NCBI RefSeq assembly: GCF_006539685.1
Contig: NZ_BJNM01000008.1
Coordinates: 1 to 64,000, forward strand
Source: Gluconobacter oxydans
GTDB taxonomy: Bacteria; Pseudomonadota; Alphaproteobacteria; Acetobacterales; Acetobacteraceae
DNA length: 64,000 nt
Reading direction: 5' to 3'
Part shown: positions 33,366-41,844 of the stretch, piece by piece
Position numbering within the stretch: position 1 is the first letter of the stretch
Layout: each line of letters starts with the position of its first letter
Notes under the pieces: model-generated
The model's input: the letters and a program-made list of their open reading frames with translations, nothing else
Told to the model about the DNA's origin: nothing
Database searches by the model: none
Made by a program: the position numbers and the translations under genes

Positions 33366-34298
33366 TCAGTCGAAGAGAGAGGAGACCGAGCTTTCATCGG
33401 CAACGGCGCTCATGGCCCGGGCCAGCAGGTTGGCTGTAGTGATCTGACGGATGTTCGGGGTCTCGAGAAGAGCCTCGGTTGCCGGAATACTGTCAGTCAG
33501 CGTCAGCATGTTCAGCGGACTGTCTTTCACGCGCTGGCAGGCATTGCCAGTCAGAACGCCGTGAGTGACATAGGCCTCAACGCCTTCCGCGCCACGGCTC
33601 ATGAGGGCATTGGCGGCGTTGCACAGCGATCCGCCACTGTCGATGATGTCGTCCACCAGTACGCAGTAGCGGCCGGCGACATCACCGATGACGTTCATGA
33701 CTTCCGAGACACCGGCGCGTTCGCGACGCTTGTCGATGATCGCGAGGTCCACGTTCAGGCGCTGCGCGAGCTGACGGGCACGGACCACACCGCCGACGTC
33801 CGGCGAGACGATGATGAGTTCGCGGTCCGGCAGGCGGGCCTTCAGGTCACGCACGAAGAGCGGCGCGGCATAGAGATTGTCGGTCGGGATGTCGAAGAAG
33901 CCCTGGATCTGCATGGCGTGCAGGTCCATCGTCAGGATGCGGTTTGCGCCGGCTTCGGTCAGCAGGTTCGCGACGAGCTTGGCGCTGATCGGTGTGCGGG
34001 GGCCGGATTTGCGATCCTGCCGGGCATAGCCGAAATACGGCATGACAGCCGTGACACGCTTGGCCGATCCGCGACGTAGCGCATCAAGCATGACCAGCAG
34101 CTCCATGAGATGGTCGTTCGTCGGCATGCAGGTGCTCTGCACGACGAAGACATCCTCACCGCGGACGTTTTCCTGAATCTCGACGAATACCTCGCCATCG
34201 GCGAAGCGTTTCACCACGGTCTTGCACAGCGGCATCCGCAGTTCATGTGCGACCGCACGGGCCAGCGGCAGGTTACTGTTGCAGGCTACGATCTTCAT
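33366..34298 (-). CDS. prs: Ribose-phosphate pyrophosphokinase
   Basis: Prs makes PRPP from ribose 5-phosphate and ATP, feeding histidine (hisG above), purine, pyrimidine and NAD synthesis. Class I motifs are visible: [25 protein letters not shown] (flexible and ATP region, residues about 33-57), [30 protein letters not shown] (metal site) and the PRPP loop in [13 protein letters not shown]. The 310-aa length is standard. Confidence 0.97.
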   Translation of the reverse strand: MKIVACNSNLPLARAVAHELRMPLCKTVVKRFADGEVFVEIQENVRGEDVFVVQSTCMPTNDHLMELLVMLDALRRGSAKRVTAVMPYFGYARQDRKSGPRTPISAKLVANLLTEAGANRILTMDLHAMQIQGFFDIPTDNLYAAPLFVRDLKARLPDRELIIVSPDVGGVVRARQLAQRLNVDLAIIDKRRERAGVSEVMNVIGDVAGRYCVLVDDIIDSGGSLCNAANALMSRGAEGVEAYVTHGVLTGNACQRVKDSPLNMLTLTDSIPATEALLETPNIRQITTANLLARAMSAVADESSVSSLFD

Positions 34299-34438
34299 GA
34301 AAAACGGCCTCGTCCGGTGTCCGACAGGGAAGTTGCTGGCCTTCTAACAGTGCAGGGGCGCCCTGTCATCCATCCAGTCTCATTGTTTGTGCGTACCAGT
34401 CCCGCAAAAGAACGCATGGCTGTCCGAGGGCAGAAGTC

Positions 34439-35374
34439 TCAGGCCGCTTTTTTCGGTGCGGGTTTTGTTTCCGGCAGGGGGGCGTGGTTACGGCCTGAAT
34501 AGTTGGTGACGATGGTGCGTACGCCCTGTGCGGCTTCGTCGGCGGCCATGTCGGCGGTATCGCCCCAGGCCCCGTCCAGCGAATGGGGTGCGATGTCGTG
34601 AAACTGGGTCGCAGCCCCGGCTTCCTTTCCATCCGGGGTCAGGACATGCCAGACGATTTCGATATGATCGACGGCGTGGCCGGTGCTGCCTGGTGCGCCC
34701 GTTTTGAGATCGACCGTGCCGCGGACGATGAAATCCGCGCCCTTTTCGGTCGTTGTCACCGTGTTGGTCTTGTCCGGCAGCGACGCATAGAAGGCGCGGG
34801 CCAGGGCGATGTTTCCGTCTCCAGGCGCACCGGTGACACCCTTGAAGCAGATCTTCGCGGGCCGGTTCATGAGACTGTGCGGGTCCTGCTGCATCATGTT
34901 GGCCTGGATGCCCGTCAGCAGGTTCGCCAGTTGCGGAGCTTCCTGAACCGCGGCGCCCTGAAGTGCCAGCCTGTCGCCAGCGCTCCATCCCGCCATGTCC
35001 ACGGCAGGGCCATCCGTTTCCGCCCGGATTTTTCCTTCCGGTGTCATGATGACGTAATGGGGCACGACGGCCCCGTTCCGTGTGGCCGCGCTCATTTTCA
35101 GCCACCAGTCTCCCTTCTTGCGAGGCTGTGCGATGGCCGGGACGGACTGGCCAACCATCGCCTGCGCCATGTCATGGGCCCAGAGCGCGGCGGCATCGTC
35201 AGACAGCAGGGACTCCGTGGGCGTTGGAACGGCCAGCCGGGCCGGGGGCAGATTGGCCGCTGTCAGATATCTGGCCTGCTGCCCCGGATCGGCGAAAGGC
35301 CGCGAAAGGCTGAAGCATCCCCCCAGGACAAGGGGAAAGCAGAGAGGCAGCAGAACAGGACAGAGGCGGCGCAT
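34439..35374 (-). CDS. Predicted lipoprotein of unknown function
   Basis: No named family is recognised. The N-terminal signal ends in a lipobox (VLGGC, Cys about residue 20), so it should be anchored to a membrane, probably outer. The mature part of about 290 aa is mixed and soluble, with blocks such as KKGDWWLKMSAATRNG, YVIMTPEGKIRAE and VDHIEIVWHVLTPDGKEAG. The last two resemble beta-rich repeats. It lies between prs and tonB on the same strand. A link to TonB function is only suggested by proximity. Confidence 0.65.
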   Translation of the reverse strand: MRRLCPVLLPLCFPLVLGGCFSLSRPFADPGQQARYLTAANLPPARLAVPTPTESLLSDDAAALWAHDMAQAMVGQSVPAIAQPRKKGDWWLKMSAATRNGAVVPHYVIMTPEGKIRAETDGPAVDMAGWSAGDRLALQGAAVQEAPQLANLLTGIQANMMQQDPHSLMNRPAKICFKGVTGAPGDGNIALARAFYASLPDKTNTVTTTEKGADFIVRGTVDLKTGAPGSTGHAVDHIEIVWHVLTPDGKEAGAATQFHDIAPHSLDGAWGDTADMAADEAAQGVRTIVTNYSGRNHAPLPETKPAPKKAA

Positions 35375-35451
35375 CGGGGCTCCGGTAACAGGGCAGTGAC
35401 CCGGTGGACTGTATGGGATTGCGGCTCCGTTGTCGAAGCCGCGCGCCCTTC

Positions 35452-36570
35452 TTAGCGGCGGATCAGGATGTAGTTGATCGTCACGTCGATGTCGAAATGG
35501 TCACCCTTCATGTCCGGCGGAACTGGCGGCAGATGCGCCCCCTGGAACATGCCGGTCGTCGCGGCATCCAGCGAGTACGAACCGGACTGGCTCATCAGCC
35601 GGACGGACTTCACATGTCCCGAACGGTCCAGCACGACATGCACCGAAGACGGACCGTCCTCGCCGGCCCGCGCGGCCTCTTCCGGATAGTACATGTGAGC
35701 CCGGATCCAGCGGTCGATTTCCCCGCCGTAATCCTCGCTGACGCCCTTGACGCTCGTGCGGGTCTGATACGGTGCGTTGATGGCGCCGTTCATGCTGAGC
35801 GGACCCAGGGACATGTCGATCGGGCCGCCGGAACCGGACGCACGCCCACGACGGCGGCGATAGGGCGAAGGTTGCTCGCCGAACGACAGATCCATCGGAT
35901 GCGCGAACGGGTTGTTCCGGTCGGAGCGGACGGAACGCTGCGAGCGATGGGCATGCGGCGATGTCTGCTGGCTGCGCTGGCTCGGGGCCGCACCCGGCGT
36001 GACGGGGGCCGGGGTCGGCGCTGTCTTGGGCAGTTCGGCCGAGGGTTCCTGCGGGACGTCAGGCGCGGACGGCGTCTCGGGGGTCGGGACGGCCGGCGTG
36101 GGCGTGGACTGTTCCTTCTGCGGCTGCTGCTGGTTTTCCTGTGTCTCTTCCGGGCTCTGGGCTGAGGGAGGTGGCGGAGCGCCGCCCTCGTCCCGCGCGC
36201 GGGGTCCACGCATGCTGCTTTTCGACGGCGGCGTATCGAAGACCATTTCGACCTGCGGCTCTTCCTGCCCGGCCGGCGAGCCATGCATGCCGTGATGCTG
36301 CATCAGGAGGAACGCCAGAACAGCCGCGTGCAGTCCCGCCGAGAAAATGAACGGAACCGTCGGCCCGTTCTCGACGATGGTCTGCGGCCGCATCATCGGC
36401 GTCAGGACCGGGCGCACCGGAACCGATGGCGGAACGTAATCCCTCAGCCGCTCCCGGGTGCCGGCGGGGGCGTGCTGCGGGCGTGCGGGAGCGGTCCGCG
36501 CCGAGGGGGCGAAAAGCTGGGGTTCGCGCTTCGGCGGCTTTCCAGACGTGACGGTAACCGTTCCGCTCAT
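35452..36570 (-). CDS. tonB: TonB-family energy transducer
   Basis: TonB couples the inner-membrane proton gradient to outer-membrane receptors. A cytosolic N-terminus of about 65 residues is followed by a single TM helix (FIFSAGLHAAVLAFLLM). A long periplasmic linker comes next, rich in Pro, Glu, Gln, Thr and Ser (PEETQENQQQPQKEQ). The C-terminal TonB domain has YYPEEAARAGEDGPSSVHVV, GHVKSVRLMSQSG and a final YILIRR. The cytosolic extension is longer than usual. ATG 36570 is preferred to GTG 36579. ExbB and ExbD are not in the window. Confidence 0.88.
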   Translation of the reverse strand: MSGTVTVTSGKPPKREPQLFAPSARTAPARPQHAPAGTRERLRDYVPPSVPVRPVLTPMMRPQTIVENGPTVPFIFSAGLHAAVLAFLLMQHHGMHGSPAGQEEPQVEMVFDTPPSKSSMRGPRARDEGGAPPPPSAQSPEETQENQQQPQKEQSTPTPAVPTPETPSAPDVPQEPSAELPKTAPTPAPVTPGAAPSQRSQQTSPHAHRSQRSVRSDRNNPFAHPMDLSFGEQPSPYRRRRGRASGSGGPIDMSLGPLSMNGAINAPYQTRTSVKGVSEDYGGEIDRWIRAHMYYPEEAARAGEDGPSSVHVVLDRSGHVKSVRLMSQSGSYSLDAATTGMFQGAHLPPVPPDMKGDHFDIDVTINYILIRR

Positions 36571-36807
36571 ACGCGGCACAGCCTGTCTGGAAAGGACCTG
36601 GCAGAAAACAGCCGGTCGGCGAAGAGAAGGTGGCGTCGCATCATCGCCAGACCTTTTGCACCAGGGCGGTCGGGGTTGTCATCCGGCAGGCTGGTTATCC
36701 GGGGCTGGGGGTGGGCGTCTGTATTGGCGTATCATGGCAGTAATGCGAGACCCAAGAAAGACACAAAGAGTCACGCAAACCTTAACTTCCGGAAAGGCAT
36801 GCTCCTG

Positions 36808-37458
36808 ATGGCTGATTCTGCCACGCTGTTTCTGGGCGCGGATCCCGATCTTGCCGCTGTCATCGCCCGTATCGGGCCATGCACGCTGCGCGGGGATAAC
36901 GGGCAGGAACCCTATGATGCCCTTCTGCGCGCCATCGCCGGACAGCAGTTGCATGGCGCGGCGGCCCGGAAAATATTCGGCCGCCTCTGCCTTCTGGGTG
37001 CGCAGGAGAGCGTTGACGGACCGCCGCCTGCGCCCGGGCGGATTCTGTCCCTTTCCGAGGAACGCCTGCGGGCCTGTGGTCTTTCGGGAAACAAGATCCT
37101 GGCCATGAAAGGCCTCGCGCAGGCCCGGCTGGATGGCCTCGTCCCCAGTCGCGCCGAGGCATCCGTCATGACGGATGAAGAGCTGATCGCGCGTCTCGTC
37201 ACCCTGCGTGGCATCGGACGATGGACGGTCGAGATGCTCCTGATGTTCACGCTCAACCGGCCCGACGTGATGCCGGTCGATGATTTCGGCGTGCGGGAGG
37301 GGTGGAGACGGATCCGGAAAATGGACCTGCCTCCCAAACCGAAAGCGCTGAAAGAGGAGACGGAACGTTTCGCCCCCCATCGCTCGACGCTGGCCTGGTA
37401 TTGCTGGCGTGTGGCCGAGGAAGGGAAAAAAACGGCGCCTAATCCGCTGACCTCGTGA
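36808..37458 (+). CDS. DNA-3-methyladenine glycosylase II (AlkA-like)
   Basis: This HhH-GPD base-excision glycosylase removes alkylated purines from DNA. The compact 216-aa protein has the helix-hairpin-helix LVTLRGIGRWTVEMLL (about residues 130-145) and the catalytic Asp in VMPVDDFGVREG. An earlier conserved block is LRAIAGQQLHGAAARKI. It lacks the N-terminal domain of E. coli AlkA and is closer to the short bacterial/yeast MAG type. ATG 36808 has GGAAAGG upstream; the much longer open frame to 36283 reads antisense through tonB. Confidence 0.88.
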   Translation: MADSATLFLGADPDLAAVIARIGPCTLRGDNGQEPYDALLRAIAGQQLHGAAARKIFGRLCLLGAQESVDGPPPAPGRILSLSEERLRACGLSGNKILAMKGLAQARLDGLVPSRAEASVMTDEELIARLVTLRGIGRWTVEMLLMFTLNRPDVMPVDDFGVREGWRRIRKMDLPPKPKALKEETERFAPHRSTLAWYCWRVAEEGKKTAPNPLTS

Positions 37459-37473
37459 GTCCTGCCTTCGGGG

Positions 37474-39837
37474 TTACGAGGATTCCATCATGGCCGGGGT
37501 CGTAGCCATGAACTGCTTGGTATCTTCCGGGGAGAGCGGGCGTGACAGCAGATATCCCTGGACTTCCGTGCAGCCGAGGCGCCTGAGATAGGACAGCTGT
37601 TCCTGGCTTTCCACCCCTTCCGCCGTGACCGCCACGCCCAGATCGATGGACAGATCGACCACGGCGCGCACGATGGAAGCCGCACGGGATTCGCGCAGCA
37701 TGTCCCTGACGAAAAGACCATCCAGCTTGATTTTCGAGAACGGGAAGAACCGCAGATATCCGAGCGACGAGAACCCCTTGCCGAAATCATCGAGCGCGAT
37801 GGAAATCCCGGCGTTCTGAAGGCGGCTCAGCAGGGTGAATGTCGCGGCATCCGGCTCCATGAAGATGTTTTCGGTCATCTCGATCTGAAGGCAGCGGGCC
37901 GGAAACCCGGTCTTCTCGAGAATCCGGAACGTGTCCTTCAGGAAAGCCGGAGCCTCAAGCTGGCCGACCGATACATTGATTGACAGAACCAGCCCCTCAT
38001 CCCATTCGCGGGCGAAAACGCAGGCTTTTTCCATGACGTAGACGCCAAGGTGATGGATCAGCCCGGCTTCTTCCGCCAGCTGGATGATCCGTTCGGGCGG
38101 GACACGGCCATATTCGGGATGGGACCAGCGGATCAGCGCCTCGAATCCACAGAGTTTCTGGCTCTGTGTGTTGAAGAAGGGCTGGTAGACAATGCCCAGT
38201 GTCCCTTCTTCCAGTGCTTCGGGGAGGGCACGGATCAGGTCGCGGTTGCGCTTGGCCACGGTGCGCAGTTCGGGATTGTAGAAACGGTGCGTGTGACCGC
38301 CCAGGCTCTTGGCTTCGTAGAGAGCAAGGTCGCTGGCCTCCAGCAGGCTTCCCACCCGTTCCGAACCCCCGATGGACAGAACGATTCCCACGCTGAGGCC
38401 GACCGCGCAGCGCACGCCTTCCCCGATGCGGATGGGAACATTCGTCAGCGCGTTGATCAGTCCCGTGGCCGTGTTGGCGGCCTGGGCAGGCGTTGTCTGA
38501 CGTTCCAGCAGCATGAACTCGTCGCCGCCAAACCGGTAGAGCCTGTGGCGTTCGCTGAGCGTCCGGCTCAGTACGACGGTGACTTTCCGGAGCATCTCGT
38601 CGCCGGCGGAGTGGCCATACCGGTCGTTGATCTGCTTGAAGCCGTCCAGATCGAGATTGAGCAGCGCGAAGGCTTCCCCCGTGCGCTCGGCCTCGATGAG
38701 ATAGGTTTCCATGTCGTCGAGGAAGGCGCCGCGGTTGGGCAGACCGGTCAGCAGATCATGTCTTGCCCGGAAAGAGGCGCTTTCCTGGGCCCAGTGCGTC
38801 TGGGTCACGTCCGTTCCGACGCCGCGATATCCGATGAAATTCCGGTCCTGGAAAATGGGGCGCCCACTCAGCGACCAGAAGCGCTGCTGGCCATGGAGGG
38901 CCCCCGACACCACGATGTCCCGGAAGAAGATCCGGTTGTCGAGGCACTGCCGCAGGCGGCCAAGACCTGTCCGTTCGTCTCTGTCGAAAGCCGCGGGGCC
39001 TGCCAGATCGGACAGGATGTCAAAGAAGTTCCGGTTTTCCAGCCATTCCCGGCTGTTGCCGAACGCGGAGGCCAGGCTGGCCGAGACATTCTGCAGTGTT
39101 CCGGACGTGGAGGTCTCCCACAGCCAGTCACCGGTATCATCATCCGCATTCCGCAGCAGGAGCTGGACGATGCTGTTGCGCTCCTCCAGCGAATACCGGC
39201 TGACCAGAAACGCCGCGAACAGGGTCCGGACTGCCATGGTCAGGGACAGGACAAAAAACAGGTAAATCGCCAGTTCGAGGGCGATATAGAAATAGAACGA
39301 GCCGTGATCGATTTCCCATGACTGGAAAAGGGCGATGCAGCACGACAGGACCAGCATGAGCGCAATGATCTCCCCCATGCCGGCCAGGGGCATCAGCGTG
39401 ATGGTCGTTGCCGTCAGGCCAACCATGATGCCGGCGACCAGGACCCTGTCATTGGCGTCGCCATAGGGGAACACGACGGGTGGCAGCGTGATCCAGCAGA
39501 GTGCGAATGCGAAATTGAGCCCCTTGAGGATCCAGGACTGCCTGGTATCGACCAGCTTCTCGGTCGGGATCGCATAGAAGCAGATGTTGTAGACCAGCAG
39601 CAGGAACAGGACGGCCCCGCAGAGGATCATGCCGTAGGTCGGGTAGTTCCGCATCAGGCAGAGCCCGGCGATGGGGCCGCAGCTGATCTGGGGAACGAAA
39701 TGAAAGAAGTTCAGCCCCCGCAGAACCCGGCAGCGTGACAGCCGGATGTCTTCTTCCGCTCCATCCGGGATTTCCGTCCGGAAAGAGAAAAGCCGGGCAA
39801 GCCGCACCTGTTTCATCAGGGTCAGCAGGGCGGTCAT
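37474..39837 (-). CDS. Membrane GGDEF-EAL cyclic-di-GMP protein with PAS domain
   Basis: The N-terminal 200 residues contain several hydrophobic segments, likely an inner-membrane sensor. A PAS-like region follows (about 230-370, WSLSGRPIFQDRNFIGYRGVGTDVT). The GGDEF domain has intact FGGDEF and NLDLDGFKQIND. The EAL domain has GFEALIRW, LSINVS, QIEMTEN, DDFGKGFSSL, KIKLDGLF and VTAEGVE, so phosphodiesterase residues look complete. The RxxD inhibitory site before GGDEF is not seen. Both activities are possible. ATG 39837 is preferred; GTG 39927 would add 30 residues; neither has a strong ribosome site. Confidence 0.88.
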   Translation of the reverse strand: MTALLTLMKQVRLARLFSFRTEIPDGAEEDIRLSRCRVLRGLNFFHFVPQISCGPIAGLCLMRNYPTYGMILCGAVLFLLLVYNICFYAIPTEKLVDTRQSWILKGLNFAFALCWITLPPVVFPYGDANDRVLVAGIMVGLTATTITLMPLAGMGEIIALMLVLSCCIALFQSWEIDHGSFYFYIALELAIYLFFVLSLTMAVRTLFAAFLVSRYSLEERNSIVQLLLRNADDDTGDWLWETSTSGTLQNVSASLASAFGNSREWLENRNFFDILSDLAGPAAFDRDERTGLGRLRQCLDNRIFFRDIVVSGALHGQQRFWSLSGRPIFQDRNFIGYRGVGTDVTQTHWAQESASFRARHDLLTGLPNRGAFLDDMETYLIEAERTGEAFALLNLDLDGFKQINDRYGHSAGDEMLRKVTVVLSRTLSERHRLYRFGGDEFMLLERQTTPAQAANTATGLINALTNVPIRIGEGVRCAVGLSVGIVLSIGGSERVGSLLEASDLALYEAKSLGGHTHRFYNPELRTVAKRNRDLIRALPEALEEGTLGIVYQPFFNTQSQKLCGFEALIRWSHPEYGRVPPERIIQLAEEAGLIHHLGVYVMEKACVFAREWDEGLVLSINVSVGQLEAPAFLKDTFRILEKTGFPARCLQIEMTENIFMEPDAATFTLLSRLQNAGISIALDDFGKGFSSLGYLRFFPFSKIKLDGLFVRDMLRESRAASIVRAVVDLSIDLGVAVTAEGVESQEQLSYLRRLGCTEVQGYLLSRPLSPEDTKQFMATTPAMMESS

Positions 39838-40046
39838 TGTGCTGCGCCTGACTGGGACGAGACAGCAAGATCCGATGAGACAGGCAGAAGCATCATGAAC
39901 CTTCCCAATAGAGGAGGAGGGTGCCACGATGACAGGGATTTATGAAGTTTTTCTTTGCGGCGGACGAATCTGTCGATGGCAACATCTCCGCACGTCGGTT
40001 ATGGCACACCGGGCATGGAGATAGCCGATAAGGGCTTAAGATTTCG

Positions 40047-40775
40047 TTAATGCGCCATTTCAGGCGTCGTGGCGTAAATCTCGAAGCTCGCTTTTTCAAA
40101 CATTTCAATGCATTCGCGCATGTTGGCGGTCAGGGCTGCGCGCGTGATGTCCGGATCGTTGGACGGGTAGTAGGCGCGGGCCAGGTCCTCGTCGATTTCC
40201 AGATGGGACGGTCCGTCATGCTCATGCTCGTCATGGGCCAGACCCCAGGTCCAGTGCTTCTTGGCGAACAGGCTGGTGAACTTCGGCGCATGGCAGAGAT
40301 AGGCGGCCAGTTCTTCGGCGATGTATTCCACGGCGGCCAGCCAAGAGAAGAAGATCACGGGATCTTCGCTGTCGGCATTGGCAATCAGTTTCTGGACGCT
40401 CGGCAGCGTGTCGTAGTGGGTCCCGAACAGGTCGAGGCCGAATTCCTTCGCACCATCGGCCCACAGGATGGCGTGCGACCCTTCCTCTTCCTTCATTTCG
40501 CGGACGGCTTCACGGGCTTCCGAAAAGAAGGTCTTGATCCGGCTCTGGCCAAAGCGCTGGACGAGCGGCTTGATGGGGAGATGACCGACGCGCACATCAA
40601 TAGCGCGCTCAAAAGCCTGAATAAAAGGCCACCATCCGATCATCATGGCCCGAATAGTGTCTTTATCGCCATGGGCTGCGCCCCGGGCCAGTGCGGAAGA
40701 ATAGATTTTCTCTCGTGTAAAGACACGCATTTCGGCACGATTTACCAAAGGCTCGGAGAACAGTAGAGCGTACAT
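40047..40775 (-). CDS. Haem-oxygenase-fold protein, possible metal oxidase
   Basis: The 242-aa, mostly helical protein resembles the haem-oxygenase-like superfamily (TenA/PqqC/CADD types). Candidate metal-binding residues lie in EMKEEEGSHAILW, AAVEYIAEELAAY and a dense block AHDEHEHDGPSHLEID. Several members of this fold are di-iron oxidases, but the E/H/D spacing does not clearly match the textbook pattern, so I do not assign a reaction. It sits alone between the GGDEF-EAL gene and an AT-rich gap. A soluble cytosolic location is likely, as no signal peptide is visible. Confidence 0.55.
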   Translation of the reverse strand: MYALLFSEPLVNRAEMRVFTREKIYSSALARGAAHGDKDTIRAMMIGWWPFIQAFERAIDVRVGHLPIKPLVQRFGQSRIKTFFSEAREAVREMKEEEGSHAILWADGAKEFGLDLFGTHYDTLPSVQKLIANADSEDPVIFFSWLAAVEYIAEELAAYLCHAPKFTSLFAKKHWTWGLAHDEHEHDGPSHLEIDEDLARAYYPSNDPDITRAALTANMRECIEMFEKASFEIYATTPEMAH

Positions 40776-40996
40776 CCGCGTAATCCTGATGAAGTTATTG
40801 CATGCGCCGTTCCGGCATTGATGTTGTAGTCGTTAATTTTTCGAAAAAGTAAGTTTTTTACTTTAATTTTAATTGAGTTTTATTAAAATAGCAAAAAATT
40901 AATATATTAGATTTTATTTATGTTGCTTTATCGAAATAAAATGATTCGCACAAAACCGCCATCCTCTGATCCGGTTTGGTATCGTAACGTCCCGTT

Positions 40997-41764
40997 TCAG
41001 GTCGGTTTAAGCAGAAATTCCATCATTTCCCTCAGGAACGCGCGCGGCTGTTCGGCATGCAGCCAGTGTCCGGCGTCGGGCAGGGAGTGGATCAGCGCGT
41101 GGGGGAAAAGAGTTCGGATCTGATCGTGATGTTCGGGGCGGACATAGGGAGACGCCCCGCCACGCAGGAAAAGAACAGGCCCTTCGTAGGGCGCAATCTG
41201 CAGATCGGGCCAGTTTTCGATTTCGTGAATGTCACGGGCGAGATCGTCAAAACCGATGCTCCACCCCGGCGAATCGCCGAGCCGGACGTTCTGCAGAAGG
41301 AGTTCGGCAACGGGTCGGCTGCCGGCGACCGGCTCCAGAAGATCCAGTCCTTCCCGCCGTTCGAGCGATGCGGGAAATGTGATGGCGGCCAGCCGGGCGA
41401 TCATCTCGCCATGCCCGTGACCCGTCCGGGCCGGCGCGATATCCGCGACGAGCAGTTTCGTGATGCGCTCAGGAGCGGCAAGGGCCAGCATCATCCCGAC
41501 CTTCCCGCCCATAGAGTGACCCACGACGGCAAAACGCTCGATCCCCAGATCATCCAGCGTTTCCAGCACGTCCTGCGCCATGAGCGCATAGCTAACGGGG
41601 CCATGCGGACTGTGTCCATGGTTGCGCAGATCCAGCGCAAGAGTCCGGAAATCGGCAGCCGCGCCGCGCTGGAGGAAGCCGAGGTTCCGGCCCCGTCCGA
41701 ACAGCCCGTGCAGGAAGACGACGGTTTCCGGGCCTTCACCGCGTTCGATGACATGCAGTTTCAT
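40997..41764 (-). CDS. Alpha/beta-hydrolase (YbfF-like esterase)
   Basis: The catalytic triad context is visible: oxyanion HGLFGRGRNL (about residue 19), nucleophile elbow GHSMGGKVG (about 87-95), and a late His in DAGHWLHAEQP. The LDLRNHGHSP block is typical of the YbfF/ABHD11 esterases that cleave short acyl esters. The 255-aa protein has no signal, so it is cytosolic. ATG 41764 is supported by GGAAGG 8 bp upstream. It is divergent from the chloride-channel gene, only 80 bp away. Confidence 0.85.
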   Translation of the reverse strand: MKLHVIERGEGPETVVFLHGLFGRGRNLGFLQRGAAADFRTLALDLRNHGHSPHGPVSYALMAQDVLETLDDLGIERFAVVGHSMGGKVGMMLALAAPERITKLLVADIAPARTGHGHGEMIARLAAITFPASLERREGLDLLEPVAGSRPVAELLLQNVRLGDSPGWSIGFDDLARDIHEIENWPDLQIAPYEGPVLFLRGGASPYVRPEHHDQIRTLFPHALIHSLPDAGHWLHAEQPRAFLREMMEFLLKPT

Positions 41765-41844
41765 CAATGATCCTTCCATGACAGCTGTTGATCGGCGACG
41801 CGCTTGCCGTCAAACAGGATCACACCTGCCGCCCGGGAGCTCGC

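Noticed and set aside
36283-36807. Upstream extension of the DNA glycosylase gene
   Set aside because: These codons run antisense through tonB; the ribosome site and family N-terminus support ATG 36808.
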